This document shows, in pieces, positions 42,873-52,710 of a stretch of DNA of 64,000 nt (position 1 is the stretch's first letter; the number at the start of each line of letters is the position of its first letter). Position numbers and translations under genes: made by a program. The stretch comes from Paenibacillus wulumuqiensis (GTDB lineage Bacteria > Bacillota > Bacilli > Paenibacillales > Paenibacillaceae). Location: NCBI RefSeq assembly GCF_000971965.1, contig NZ_KQ040795.1:186001-250000 (forward strand), written 5' to 3'. The notes beneath the pieces are model-generated. The model was not told where the DNA came from. It did not search any database and saw only the letters and a list, made by a program, of their open reading frames with translations.

Positions 42873-45599
42873 TTACTGGATATTCAGCTGTGCTTCACGG
42901 GAAGCCGCGGATAATGCGTTAACAGTAGCATCACGTCCGTTGGCTACGGACAGCACGAACGCTTTGTAAGCTACGCCCGGACGAATGGACGCGCCATTCA
43001 CATCGACGTTGGCTGTCGAGAATGCCCATTCACTGTACGTAGAGCCGGTAACGGTCTGATAACGGGAACCGCTCAGACGGTTGGCATCCGCCAGGGTAAA
43101 GCTGTCCGCATTGGCAGATGGCACCAGCATAATCGAATAGGAACCAATCGCCGAGCTGTCGGACGGACGGGTAAAGGTTACACGGATCGCGCCTGCATTA
43201 TTGTCAGCCGCTGCATTTACATTGGTCGGTGCCGTTACGGTTTTGTTGGCGATCACAAACTCGTTGGAAGCTCCGGACAGGGCGTTCGCTGAACGTACGG
43301 AACCGTCCGCCACAGTCAACACAAAGACGCGATAGCTTACATTTTTGTCGATGGCATTGCCGTTATAGTCCTTTGTACCGACAGGCAGAGCCTGGGTCAC
43401 TTTGGAAGCAGTCTTGGCAATACGTGTATAGTTGGATGAAGACACGGAATTGGCCGTGCTCAGGTTAAATCCGCTGCTCTGATCATTGCGCACCACGATC
43501 ATCCGGTATTCGGAAATGCCGGTATCATTGGCAGGCGTGAAGCTTACGGTCACATCGGACGGGTTGCTGTTCGCTCCACTGTTGCTTGTAGTCACGTTGT
43601 TCACTACAGAGGCTGCCGTGCTGCCTCCCAGTGTGATGGTGCTGGATGCAGAGGACAGGGAATACGAATCCGAGGCATCGCCCGAGCCGACGCTCAGTAC
43701 GAATACACGGTAGCCGACTCCGTTTTTGATCAGATCGCCATCCACATCACGTGATCCGGAAGAGAGTACAGCAGTACGGTTGGAGCCGTTTTTGCTAACC
43801 GAAGTATAGTTGGAGCTGGATACTTTCTGAGCCTTGGTCAGGGTAAAGTTGCTGGAATCGCCTGCTTTGACGACCAGAATACGATACTGGCTGACCAGAT
43901 TCTCGTCGCCTGCTTTGTTAAAGGATACCTGAAGATCGCGTCCGTCTCCATAATCACTCACATCACTGGCACTTACACCGTTGGTGCTGCCTACGGTTTT
44001 GCTGCTGGATGAGAGGGTGATGGTCGAAGAAGCGGAAGACAGGGAATTGCTGTAGGAGCCTGTTCCTCTGGACATCACGAATACACGGTAAGAGACATCA
44101 TTTTTGATATTGTCGCCGTTATTGTCCTTGAGCGAAGCGGACAGGGTGACTTCGCGGTCGCTGCCAGTTTTGGATACATCCATATACCGGTTGGAATTCA
44201 GCGCACTTGCTTTTTCCAGATCAAAGTCGCCGGAATTGGTACTGCGCACGACGAACACACGATAGCCGCTGATTCTCGATTCATTGGCAATTTTGTCAAA
44301 AGAGACCTGAAGATCGCGTGCATCGCCATTGTTGCCCACATCGGATACTTTGGTAATGGACGGTGCATCCACCCCTTTGCCCAGTGTCAGTGAACCGGAA
44401 GCTGCGGACAGACCGAGTGTATCTCCACTACTGCTCACTGCTGTAACAAATACGGTATAAGAGACACCTTCTGTCAGTAACTTGCCATTGGTATCCCGTG
44501 CGGTGGACTTCAGGCGTACGGTATGGTTGGAACCATCCTTGCTCACACTGGTATAGTTGTCGCTGTTTACTTTGCCTGCTTCGGATACGTTGAAGCTGCT
44601 TGCACTGCTGGAAGGAACGACAAAGATGCGATAGGAAGACACTTTGCTCTCGTCCGATACTTTGCTGAATGATACGGACAGATCGCGTCCGTCTCCGTTA
44701 TCCGCTACATCGCTCGCTTTCACATCGCCCGGCGTCGCGGATGCGGATACGGTGCTGCCCAGATTGGTTACAGTCTGTGCCATGGTCAGCGCACTCGTAT
44801 AGCCCGGGTTGCCGACCGCGAGTACATAGACACGATAGCCGACATTTTTCTGGATCAGCGCGCCGTCTGTATCCCGTGATTGCGGAAGCAGTGTAATGGT
44901 ATAATTGCTGCTGCCTTTGGGTACAACCTGATAGTTGGCTGCAGGCACCGCCTGTGCGGACGCCAGACTGAACGAATTCATATTGGTAGATTTGACGACC
45001 AGAATACGATACTGGCTAACAGCGGATACGCTCGCAGAAGCCGGGAAAGCAATCTGCAGATCGCTGCCGTTGCCCTGCTGTCCAATTACGCTGGCATTCA
45101 CATAGGACACCGGCGATACGGAGCCTGTCGATGGAGCAGGCGTTACCGGTGTGGTTTTGGTCGGTGTATTGGTGGTAATGCTTACGGTCTGCGTGGCTTT
45201 ATTCCAGCCGACTTTACTGCCCATTGCTTCAGTCACAAAACGCAGCGGTACCATAACTCTTCCTTTGATGACTTTGGCCGGTACATCCATGGCGGTCAAT
45301 TTGTCATTGATCGTCGCACGGGTGGAGCCTACCGGCAGCACAACGGTGGTTGCGCCTTTGACTGCTGTGACGGTTTTGGTGCTTTGCTTCCACAGTACTT
45401 TGGCATTCAGTGCTTCAAAAACGCCTCGCAGTGGTACCATGGTCCGAGAGCCGGACATTACCGGTGCCTGGTCGGTGACCAGCGGAACCCCATTCACGGT
45501 AATCTTGATAGGTGCTGCTGCATCTGCAGAAGGTGTATGTACGCCTCCACTGACTACTAATGCTGCTGCCAACAGCGCTGAACTGATTTGCTTTTTCAC
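42873..45599 (-). CDS. Secreted copper-amine-oxidase-N-type protein with six internal repeats
   Basis: This is a 908-aa protein starting at GTG 45599, with AAGGGGATG upstream. A signal peptide covers 1-28. A copper amine oxidase N-terminal stalk domain (PF07833 type) spans about 31-145 (VPLRGVFEALNAKVLW, VPLRFVTEAMGSKVGW); despite its name it is not an oxidase and is common on Paenibacillus secreted proteins. A Thr/Pro linker leads to six repeats of about 124 residues, each with a strand like YRILVVK, a segment like SSNYTSVSKNGSN and DxxGxxIxxxVxYRVFVLSV. They look like beta-sandwich (fibronectin-like) units. Function: probably envelope or surface binding. Confidence 0.8.
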   Translation of the reverse strand: MKKQISSALLAAALVVSGGVHTPSADAAAPIKITVNGVPLVTDQAPVMSGSRTMVPLRGVFEALNAKVLWKQSTKTVTAVKGATTVVLPVGSTRATINDKLTAMDVPAKVIKGRVMVPLRFVTEAMGSKVGWNKATQTVSITTNTPTKTTPVTPAPSTGSVSPVSYVNASVIGQQGNGSDLQIAFPASASVSAVSQYRILVVKSTNMNSFSLASAQAVPAANYQVVPKGSSNYTITLLPQSRDTDGALIQKNVGYRVYVLAVGNPGYTSALTMAQTVTNLGSTVSASATPGDVKASDVADNGDGRDLSVSFSKVSDESKVSSYRIFVVPSSSASSFNVSEAGKVNSDNYTSVSKDGSNHTVRLKSTARDTNGKLLTEGVSYTVFVTAVSSSGDTLGLSAASGSLTLGKGVDAPSITKVSDVGNNGDARDLQVSFDKIANESRISGYRVFVVRSTNSGDFDLEKASALNSNRYMDVSKTGSDREVTLSASLKDNNGDNIKNDVSYRVFVMSRGTGSYSNSLSSASSTITLSSSSKTVGSTNGVSASDVSDYGDGRDLQVSFNKAGDENLVSQYRILVVKAGDSSNFTLTKAQKVSSSNYTSVSKNGSNRTAVLSSGSRDVDGDLIKNGVGYRVFVLSVGSGDASDSYSLSSASSTITLGGSTAASVVNNVTTSNSGANSNPSDVTVSFTPANDTGISEYRMIVVRNDQSSGFNLSTANSVSSSNYTRIAKTASKVTQALPVGTKDYNGNAIDKNVSYRVFVLTVADGSVRSANALSGASNEFVIANKTVTAPTNVNAAADNNAGAIRVTFTRPSDSSAIGSYSIMLVPSANADSFTLADANRLSGSRYQTVTGSTYSEWAFSTANVDVNGASIRPGVAYKAFVLSVANGRDATVNALSAASREAQLNIQ

Positions 45600-46028
45600 T
45601 TTGTCATCCCCTTGTCCCCTGATTAACTGTACTTGTCCCATTATCCCTGCCTATATATTAGACAGCCCCTGTGCGGATAAAGTTACTCTCCCGTTTATCT
45701 TTTTATTAGGTACGGGTTACCATTTTTGTCTCATCCATGATGTCCTGTAACTTAAGACTCCCAACATTGTATCGCCTGGATTCTGGAAATTATTCCTGTA
45801 TGTCTGCCCAGACTATATGTACGTTACCATCTAACAAATGACTGAACAACTCGATAAATGTTACAAATGGCAACAATTTATTCATTATCGGAACAAGCAA
45901 TGCAATTGTTTACAGCCCAGATGGAATTTGGAAAATGAGCATGCCAACAGGACGCCTTGGCAAAAAGCGTCTGAGACAGCTGCACCGGCTCCTCTCCAAA
46001 AAGCAGTCCTGCCGGGTAGTAAAACGAT
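45600..46028. other. Intergenic region without recognisable gene
   Basis: These 429 bp separate the corA 3' end from the surface-protein start. The promoter of the latter must lie here. A small plus-strand frame (45838-46116) overlaps corA and has no ribosome site. No operator, riboswitch or repeat was recognised. Confidence 0.5.
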
Positions 46029-46982
46029 TTATTTGCGCAGGTCCTTGTTCTGCTCACGGCTCATATCCATATTGAGAATATCGCCGGTCAGACCGGTACT
46101 GCGCAGCCACAGATAAGTAACCAGCGTAAGTCCGAAAATTAGACCCAGCGCACCTGCATATCCCCACTGCCAGTCCAGCTCGGGCATATTTTTGAAGTTC
46201 ATGCCCCAGATGGCGCCGAGAGCCGTCATCGGTGTCAACAGCACGGTGAACACGGTCAGTGTCTTCATAATCGTATTGGAGCGGTAATTGGCAATATTAT
46301 CATCGACCTTCAGCAGGGTATCAATCTCATGCTCGTAATTTTGCTGGAGCATCCGGATGCGCTTGAGATAGATGCGCAGAATCCGGTAAGTCTCCGAGTG
46401 GTCAATAATCTCGGGAAACGTCTCTTCCACACCGTACTCTATCTCCCGCAGAGCCACAGTATGCAGATTCCAGCGGGTCAGCTGATTGCGCAGATCGATA
46501 ATTTCACGCAGCAGGCGGCTGCCGTTGCTTCTTCGCATCCGTTCTTCAATATCGATCAGATCCACCTCGATCTCATCCATCCGTGCGAACAATGCCCTGA
46601 TAAAGGAATTCATAATAAATAAAAATCCCTCTACCGGTCTGGGCATCCCGCCAATATATGCTTCCCATTCCTGCGGCTCCACCTGATGCACCAGCCAGCT
46701 CGTATCGCCTACCGTCACCAACTTGTCACCGGAAATATAATAATGAAGCAGCCAGCTGTCATGAGGCTCGTCCGTTAATTTGGCTGTCAGCGTACCGCTC
46801 ATCATGCGAGTGCCCTCCATATGCGAACTGGTCGAAATGTGATTGTGACGGCACATCAGACTGTCGGATGCCCATTTCCGGATACGTTCGTCAAAAGCGG
46901 GATGTTCAATCAAATGACTGCTATCCTCCAGACGGTACCACTTCCACCCTTGTTCAGATGGAATGACTTCAGCTTGTATCAT
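46029..46982 (-). CDS. corA: CorA-family divalent metal ion transporter
   Basis: This is a 317-aa protein from ATG 46982, with GGAAGGGG about 9 bases upstream. A large cytoplasmic N-domain ends in a long helix. Two C-terminal transmembrane helices follow, the first ending in the signature GMNFKNMPE (GMN near residue 266). CorA proteins import Mg2+ or export/import other divalent cations. The periplasmic loop after GMN has MPELDW. No riboswitch was seen upstream. Confidence 0.92.
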   Translation of the reverse strand: MIQAEVIPSEQGWKWYRLEDSSHLIEHPAFDERIRKWASDSLMCRHNHISTSSHMEGTRMMSGTLTAKLTDEPHDSWLLHYYISGDKLVTVGDTSWLVHQVEPQEWEAYIGGMPRPVEGFLFIMNSFIRALFARMDEIEVDLIDIEERMRRSNGSRLLREIIDLRNQLTRWNLHTVALREIEYGVEETFPEIIDHSETYRILRIYLKRIRMLQQNYEHEIDTLLKVDDNIANYRSNTIMKTLTVFTVLLTPMTALGAIWGMNFKNMPELDWQWGYAGALGLIFGLTLVTYLWLRSTGLTGDILNMDMSREQNKDLRK

Positions 46983-47214
46983 GATAGCGTTCCCCTTCCC
47001 TGTAACTCTCCCTATTCTATTACCCCGAACCGACAGCAAGTGACTGACCAGGGTGGTGCACGTTTTTTCACTTATCTTTTCCCAGTTGCGGGATTTCTGT
47101 AAGCACTATGCGGGTATGTATTATAGACGTTGTCTACAATCCTATATTACACAATCGAGATTTTGTCCCTTATAAATATAGAAATCATTCTTGCGTTGGA
47201 ACAGGAGAACTGTT

Positions 47215-48951
47215 ATGAAGAAAATCATGAAACCGGAATTCTGGAAAGAAAGTGTAATTTACGAAATTTATCCGCGCAGCTTTATGGATAGCAGTGGTGA
47301 TGGTATCGGCGATATTCAGGGCATCATTTCCCGGCTGGATTATCTTCACGATCTGGGCATCGATATTCTCTGGCTGACTCCGGTCTACCCGACCAGCAAC
47401 GCGGATTATGGTTACGATATTACGGACTATTATGATATCAACCCGGAATACGGCACGCTGGACGACTGGAAGCAGCTGCTGCATGAAGTGCACCAGCGGG
47501 ATATGCGACTGATCATGGATCTGGTCATTAATCATACCTCGGACGATCATCCCTGGTTCCAGGAATCCCGTTCTTCCCGGGACAATCCGTACCGGGATTA
47601 TTATTTCTGGCGTGATCCGGCACCTGACGGCGGTCCGCCGAATAACTGGACTTCCTTTCTCGGGGATTCCATGTGGCAGCTGGATGAACAGACCAGTCAG
47701 TATTACCTACATTCCTACGGGGTCAAGCAGCCTGATCTGAACTGGGATAACCCCAAGGTTCGGCAGGAGATGCACAAGGCGATGCGCTACTGGCTCGATC
47801 TGGGCATCGACGGATACCGAATCGATGCGGTCAATGCCATTTCCAAGGATACCAGCTTCCCTGACGCGACAGATACCGGCAAGATGCAGGCCAATTCCGC
47901 GGAATTTTATAAAAATGGTCCTCATATTCACGAGTATCTGAATGAGATGTATAAAGAAGTATTCTCGCACTACGATATCTTCACTACGGGTGAAGCATCC
48001 GACGTCACCCTTGATGATGTCAAAGCCTATACCAACCCTGCCCGGGAGGAACTGAATATTATTCTGATGATTGAAGCGTCCAAAATATGCGATGATCCGC
48101 AGGATATGTGGAAAAGCAAACCATGGGAGCTGCATGAGCTCAAGGAAATCATCGCCAAATGGCAAAAGGATCTGTACGGCGAAGGGTGGATGGGCATCTA
48201 CCTGAGCAACCACGATCACCCACGTCTCGTCTCCTATCTGGGCGACGAAGGGCAATATCGTGAGGAATCCGCCAAAATGCTGGGCATTTTCCTGCTCACT
48301 CTGCGCGGTACGCCGCACATCTACCAGGGAGACGAGATTGGCATGACCAATGCGGAGCATCTGCACAGTATCGAGGACGTGACCGAACAGCAAGCCCGGA
48401 TGTATTACAAGAAGATGATCGAACAATACGACGAAGATCCGGAAGTCATCATGAAGCGAATCCGGGCCAAAGCCCGTGACAATGCCCGGACGCCGATGCA
48501 GTGGGATGACAGCGAATATGCAGGCTTCTCCGCTCATCAGCCGTGGATGCCGGTGAACTCCAATGCAGCAGAGATCAATGTGAAGGCAGAGCAGGACAAT
48601 CCGGACTCTATCTTCCATCTGTACCGCAAGCTGATTCATATTCGCAAGGAAAGCTCTGCGCTGATGTACGGCAAGTACGAATGTATTATTTCCGATCACA
48701 AGCAGATCTTCGCCTATACCCGAGAGTGGAATGATGAGCACTGGATGATCATCCTGAACTTCTCCCGTTCGGAGGCGAAGCTGGAGCTTACCGAGCAGCT
48801 GTCTGGCAGACTGGAGAACGCCGAGCTGATTATCAGCACACATGGCGATCATTCCCGGCAGGCTGCCGAGGATGCGAGAGCCAACCGTACGGTTACCCTG
48901 CATCCGTATGAGTCGCTCGTATTCCGCGGTCTGTCCATTTTGGATAACTAA
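47215..48951 (+). CDS. GH13 alpha-glucosidase / oligo-1,6-glucosidase-like enzyme
   Basis: This is a 578-aa protein from ATG 47215 after CAGGAGAA. Region I is DLVINHTSD, region II is DGYRIDAVN with invariant Arg and nucleophile Asp, region III is FTTGEASD with the acid Glu, and region IV is LSNHDHPRLV. The calcium/substrate loop PTSNADYGYDI is standard for subfamily 31. All catalytic residues are present. It should hydrolyse short alpha-glucosides in the cytoplasm. There is no signal peptide or sugar transporter nearby. It is followed 289 bp later by a close paralogue. Confidence 0.93.
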   Translation: MKKIMKPEFWKESVIYEIYPRSFMDSSGDGIGDIQGIISRLDYLHDLGIDILWLTPVYPTSNADYGYDITDYYDINPEYGTLDDWKQLLHEVHQRDMRLIMDLVINHTSDDHPWFQESRSSRDNPYRDYYFWRDPAPDGGPPNNWTSFLGDSMWQLDEQTSQYYLHSYGVKQPDLNWDNPKVRQEMHKAMRYWLDLGIDGYRIDAVNAISKDTSFPDATDTGKMQANSAEFYKNGPHIHEYLNEMYKEVFSHYDIFTTGEASDVTLDDVKAYTNPAREELNIILMIEASKICDDPQDMWKSKPWELHELKEIIAKWQKDLYGEGWMGIYLSNHDHPRLVSYLGDEGQYREESAKMLGIFLLTLRGTPHIYQGDEIGMTNAEHLHSIEDVTEQQARMYYKKMIEQYDEDPEVIMKRIRAKARDNARTPMQWDDSEYAGFSAHQPWMPVNSNAAEINVKAEQDNPDSIFHLYRKLIHIRKESSALMYGKYECIISDHKQIFAYTREWNDEHWMIILNFSRSEAKLELTEQLSGRLENAELIISTHGDHSRQAAEDARANRTVTLHPYESLVFRGLSILDN

Positions 48952-49011
48952 TCGGAATCGGGGAAACCACAGCCATGTCTTTGCAGAAAATGTACCAAAA
49001 ATCATATGTAT

Positions 49012-49046
49012 AGAACCTGCTTGCTCCGGCAATGGCAGGTTCTTTG
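49012..49046 (+). terminator. Terminator between the two GH13 genes
   Basis: The stem AGAACCTGC/GCAGGTTCT with a 14-base loop is followed by a short T-run. The second gene therefore probably has its own promoter. Confidence 0.65.
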
Positions 49047-49240
49047 CTGTGTTCAATACGCACTGCAGTTCTGACGGGGAAGCTATCAGTGTGTTGCCGA
49101 GCCACAGTGATTTTAACCTGGTATTCAATCCATTATTTTCCTGAATCCCTGTATAATCCAGTACGAGCCCGGTTATGTATTAATAAGTACTTGCCTTGCC
49201 TAACAAGATCTTATTACTTCTGATGAATAGGAGAACTCAT

Positions 49241-50965
49241 ATGAACACAGTGATTAATCCGGAATACTGGAAAGAGAGTATCGTGTACGAAGTATACCTT
49301 CGCAGCTTTCAGGACAGCAATGGAGACGGCATTGGCGATATCCCGGGCGTGATCTCCAGACTGGATTACCTCAAGGAACTGGGGGTTGATGTGGTATGGA
49401 TCTCGCCGGTCCACCCTTCCCCCAATGCGGATTACAGTTATGACATCAAGGATTTTTACAGCATTGATCCGGTCTTTGGCACACTGGACGACCTGAAGCA
49501 GCTCATTCACGAGGTCCATAAGCGGGATATGAAAATGATTATGGATATGATCATCAACCATACTTCGGATGAACATCCATGGTTCCTCGAATCCCGCTCC
49601 TCGGTAGATAGTCCATACCGGGATTACTACTTCTGGCGCGATCCGGCGCCGGATGGCGGGCCGCCGAGCAACTGGATCTCCTATCTGGGTGAATCGATGT
49701 GGGAATACGATGAGACCACCAAGCAGTACTACCTGCATTCCTATCACAAGAAAGAACCGGATCTGAACTGGGAGAACCCGAGAGTACGCCAGGAGATGAA
49801 GGACATCATGCATCACTGGCTTAAGCTAGGCATTGACGGCTACCAGATCGATGCGGTGAACAGTATCTCCAAGGATACCCGTTTCCCGAATACGGATGAT
49901 ACCGAGCGGCGGCAGGCTAACGCCGAGCAGTACTTCAAGGAAGGGCCGCGGGTGCATGAGTATTTGCATGAGCTGTATGAGGATGTATTTGCCCATTATT
50001 CCATCTTCACAGCCGGTGAGCCTTCGGGGATCGGTACCGATGAAGCTGCGCTGTATACCCACCCCGACCGCCAGGAACTGGATATGGTATTGATGATGGA
50101 AGCTTCCAAAATCGATACCGTCACCAATGATCTGTGGCAGTACCAGCCATGGACGCTGCAGGATCTCAAAAAAATCATGGGCGACTGGAACCGCAATCTG
50201 TATGGCAAAGGATGGATCGGCGTCTATCTGAGCAGCCATGACCACGCCCGGCTCGTCTCTTATCTGGGCGATGCCGATAAGTATCACAAGGAATCGGCCA
50301 AACTGCTGGCCATGTTCCTCATGACCATGCAGGGCACGCCCTACATTTACCAGGGTGACGAGATTGGCATGACCAATGCGCAGCATCTGCGGACGATCGA
50401 CGACTTTACTGAGCAGCAGGCCAAAATCTATTACCGGCAAAGGGTTGAAGAACATGGTGACGACGAGCAGGAGATCATGCAGCGTATCTACACCAAGTCC
50501 AGAGACCATGCCCGTACGCCGGTGCAGTGGGAAGATGGACCAAATGGCGGCTTCTCTACCGGCGAGCCCTGGATGCCGGTTAATCCGAATACGCGGGAGA
50601 TTAACGTCCGGCAGCAGCAGGATGATCCGGATTCCATCCTGAACTTTTACCGGGAGATCATCCGTATCCGCAAACAGCACAAGACGCTGGTGTATGGCAA
50701 TTATGAAGACATTCTGCCGGAGGATGAGCAGATCTACGCCTATACCCGTGCAGGCAAAGAAGACCGCTGGCTGATCGTGCTGAACTTCTCCTCTTCCCCG
50801 GCCGACTTCCGGCTGCCGGATGCCGATTCGCTGGCCAATGCCGAACTGATGCTGCACACCCATCCGGACCGGGGCGCCGACCCGTCAGCTATTCTGTCCG
50901 GCAAGCAGGTGCAGCTGCAGCCTTACGAAGCGCTGCTGTTCTCCCAAAAGCACTCGTCGAAGTGA
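49241..50965 (+). CDS. GH13 alpha-glucosidase-like paralogue with altered active site
   Basis: This is a 574-aa protein from ATG 49241 after AGGAGAA. It is very similar to the gene before it and has the nucleophile Asp (IDAVNSI), the Glu (FTAGEPSGI) and the His/Asp pair (SSHDHARLV). However, the invariant Arg two residues before the nucleophile is Gln (DGYQIDAVN, codon CAG where the neighbour has CGA), and the region IV Asn and Pro are Ser and Ala. Arg is invariant across active GH13 enzymes. The protein is therefore likely inactive or of changed function, though the frame is intact and full length. Confidence 0.88.
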   Translation: MNTVINPEYWKESIVYEVYLRSFQDSNGDGIGDIPGVISRLDYLKELGVDVVWISPVHPSPNADYSYDIKDFYSIDPVFGTLDDLKQLIHEVHKRDMKMIMDMIINHTSDEHPWFLESRSSVDSPYRDYYFWRDPAPDGGPPSNWISYLGESMWEYDETTKQYYLHSYHKKEPDLNWENPRVRQEMKDIMHHWLKLGIDGYQIDAVNSISKDTRFPNTDDTERRQANAEQYFKEGPRVHEYLHELYEDVFAHYSIFTAGEPSGIGTDEAALYTHPDRQELDMVLMMEASKIDTVTNDLWQYQPWTLQDLKKIMGDWNRNLYGKGWIGVYLSSHDHARLVSYLGDADKYHKESAKLLAMFLMTMQGTPYIYQGDEIGMTNAQHLRTIDDFTEQQAKIYYRQRVEEHGDDEQEIMQRIYTKSRDHARTPVQWEDGPNGGFSTGEPWMPVNPNTREINVRQQQDDPDSILNFYREIIRIRKQHKTLVYGNYEDILPEDEQIYAYTRAGKEDRWLIVLNFSSSPADFRLPDADSLANAELMLHTHPDRGADPSAILSGKQVQLQPYEALLFSQKHSSK

Positions 50966-51093
50966 AGCGACAATATACACTAAATACACTGACGCGAGGC
51001 TGGACAGCCGTGGAGCAGATCTGTATTTGTAAATAGCCCTATTTGTGAATAAATAAGACGAGATTCCTTTTGATGATATAAATAAATGGCACA

Positions 51094-51128
51094 AAAAAGG
51101 CACTCCATGATGAGATGGAGTGCCTTTT
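51094..51128. terminator. Bidirectional terminator
   Basis: The stem AAAAGGCACTCCA/TGGAGTGCCTTTT lies between the second GH13 gene and the convergent DUF445 gene. Confidence 0.9.
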
Positions 51129-51189
51129 GGTATCGACGAATGCGAATAGTCTTCGATGCTTGAATGTGTAATGAGTACAAAACCTGCCG

Positions 51190-52437
51190 TTATGCCACCA
51201 GCAGCTGCACAATGGTCAGAATCAGACCGACGATAAATCCACAGATCGCGCCATTGACGCGAATCCACTGCAGATCGTTGCCGACTTTCTCTTCCAGCAT
51301 ATGCACCAGTGTATCGTTGTCCATCTGATCGAGATTTTCTTTGACCAGCTGGCCGAGACGGTAATGGTTGCGTCCAACGACACTGATAATTCCCTGCAGC
51401 AGACGTTCTTCCCAGGCATCGATCTTCTCCTGGTCCTTGCTCAGATCACGGATAATCGAGCGGTACATGATAAACAGATGGCGTCCACCGCTGTCGCGTT
51501 CCCGTTCCAGCATACCGACGATCATGCCGCGCAGCTCTTCCAGACGTTCCATCATGAATACGTTGGCTGCATCGCCTTCAAGTGTAGCCCGCGTCCAATC
51601 CTTGATGCGGTCCCAGTTGTTCTCTTCATCTACCACCTGGAACATCTGCACACGCACTTCGCGCAAAATGGACTCCCGGTATTCGCTGTCTTCCTGCTGC
51701 AGATTGCTGACGGTAGACAGCAAAATATTTTGCAGAATTCCGCCCAGGCTCTCGGCATTCATCATACCGGCAAACGCCTGGAAAGCAAATCCTTTGAGTC
51801 CGCCCAGATTAATATTCTCGAGCTGTTCGCTGGCGATCTCGCCCAGCTTGTCGCGGCTCGCCGGACGTAGCGCCCATTCATGTACCTGCTTCAGGATATG
51901 ATCCAGCGCTTTCTCATCGTATCGCTCAGTCAGCGCATGGGTGAGTACTTTGTTGCCTGCCGCCTGCAGATCTGCTTTCTGGGCATAATCGGCCAGACCC
52001 GTCGCAATAAACCGGGATACCGGCTCCAGCGGAATACGGCTGATCGGCGGAATGACCAGATCAATCAGCTCGCGCCGGATCGTTTTTTTACCCAATTGGC
52101 GTGTAATTGCAGAGACGGCAAAAGGGAACAATTTGAAATGACGAAGCTTGGCTTCAATACTTTCTTTGTTCAACAGCTCATTCTCCATCGCTGAGATCAG
52201 CGAACGGATAATTTTGTCCCGGTTACGGGTCAGTAAGGATGTATGCGGAATAGGCAGACCGAGCGGATGACGGAACAATGCGGTAACCGCGAACCAGTCC
52301 GCAATCCCCCCGACGAGTCCCGCCTCAAAGCCTCCCTGAATAATCTTGACCAGCAGGGTATCCGGCAAAAACAGCGTGATAATAAATCCAACCGCCATGA
52401 TTGCCAGCGAGATCCCCGCCAAATATCTGGAATTCAT
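51190..52437 (-). CDS. DUF445 family membrane protein
   Basis: This is a 415-aa protein. The N-terminal helix (LAGISLAIMAVGFIITLFLP) leads into the DUF445 signature GGFEAGLVGGIADWFAVTAL and FRHPLGLPIPHTSLL. A long helical, charged middle region of about 300 residues and a C-terminal helix (AICGFIVGLILTIVQLLV) follow. The topology has both ends in the membrane and a soluble helical body, as in the YjiN group. Function unknown. AAGGAGG precedes the ATG. It is monocistronic. Confidence 0.88.
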   Translation of the reverse strand: MNSRYLAGISLAIMAVGFIITLFLPDTLLVKIIQGGFEAGLVGGIADWFAVTALFRHPLGLPIPHTSLLTRNRDKIIRSLISAMENELLNKESIEAKLRHFKLFPFAVSAITRQLGKKTIRRELIDLVIPPISRIPLEPVSRFIATGLADYAQKADLQAAGNKVLTHALTERYDEKALDHILKQVHEWALRPASRDKLGEIASEQLENINLGGLKGFAFQAFAGMMNAESLGGILQNILLSTVSNLQQEDSEYRESILREVRVQMFQVVDEENNWDRIKDWTRATLEGDAANVFMMERLEELRGMIVGMLERERDSGGRHLFIMYRSIIRDLSKDQEKIDAWEERLLQGIISVVGRNHYRLGQLVKENLDQMDNDTLVHMLEEKVGNDLQWIRVNGAICGFIVGLILTIVQLLVA

Positions 52438-52710
52438 AGATTTCCTCCTTCAGTGCTTCATCCGGAACATGGATTTATTACTTCCAATACCGTGTTCTCT
52501 AATCGGTTTATTTAGTATAGCATATCATTCAGCACTTGCATGCCAGCCTATCGAGACCCCATTTGAATGCAAAAATGCATGACAGGTCATTCGATATCTT
52601 CTCCGACTATTTGTCACTTTATATCATAATTAAAGTGTAACCCAAAAAAAGTAAAACGACTAATTTCTGCGCATATTTTGTACGAATCATTCGGTTGTCC
52701 AATTATCTTT

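Noticed and set aside
45640-45720. Cyclic di-GMP riboswitch in front of the repeat surface protein
   Set aside because: A GCACAGGG-like string is present on the minus strand, but the other conserved parts of the motif are missing.
47707-50863. Long minus-strand frames of 473 and 345 codons opposite the GH13 genes
   Set aside because: They occur at the same relative place in both paralogues, as expected for antisense shadows of similar GC-rich codons.
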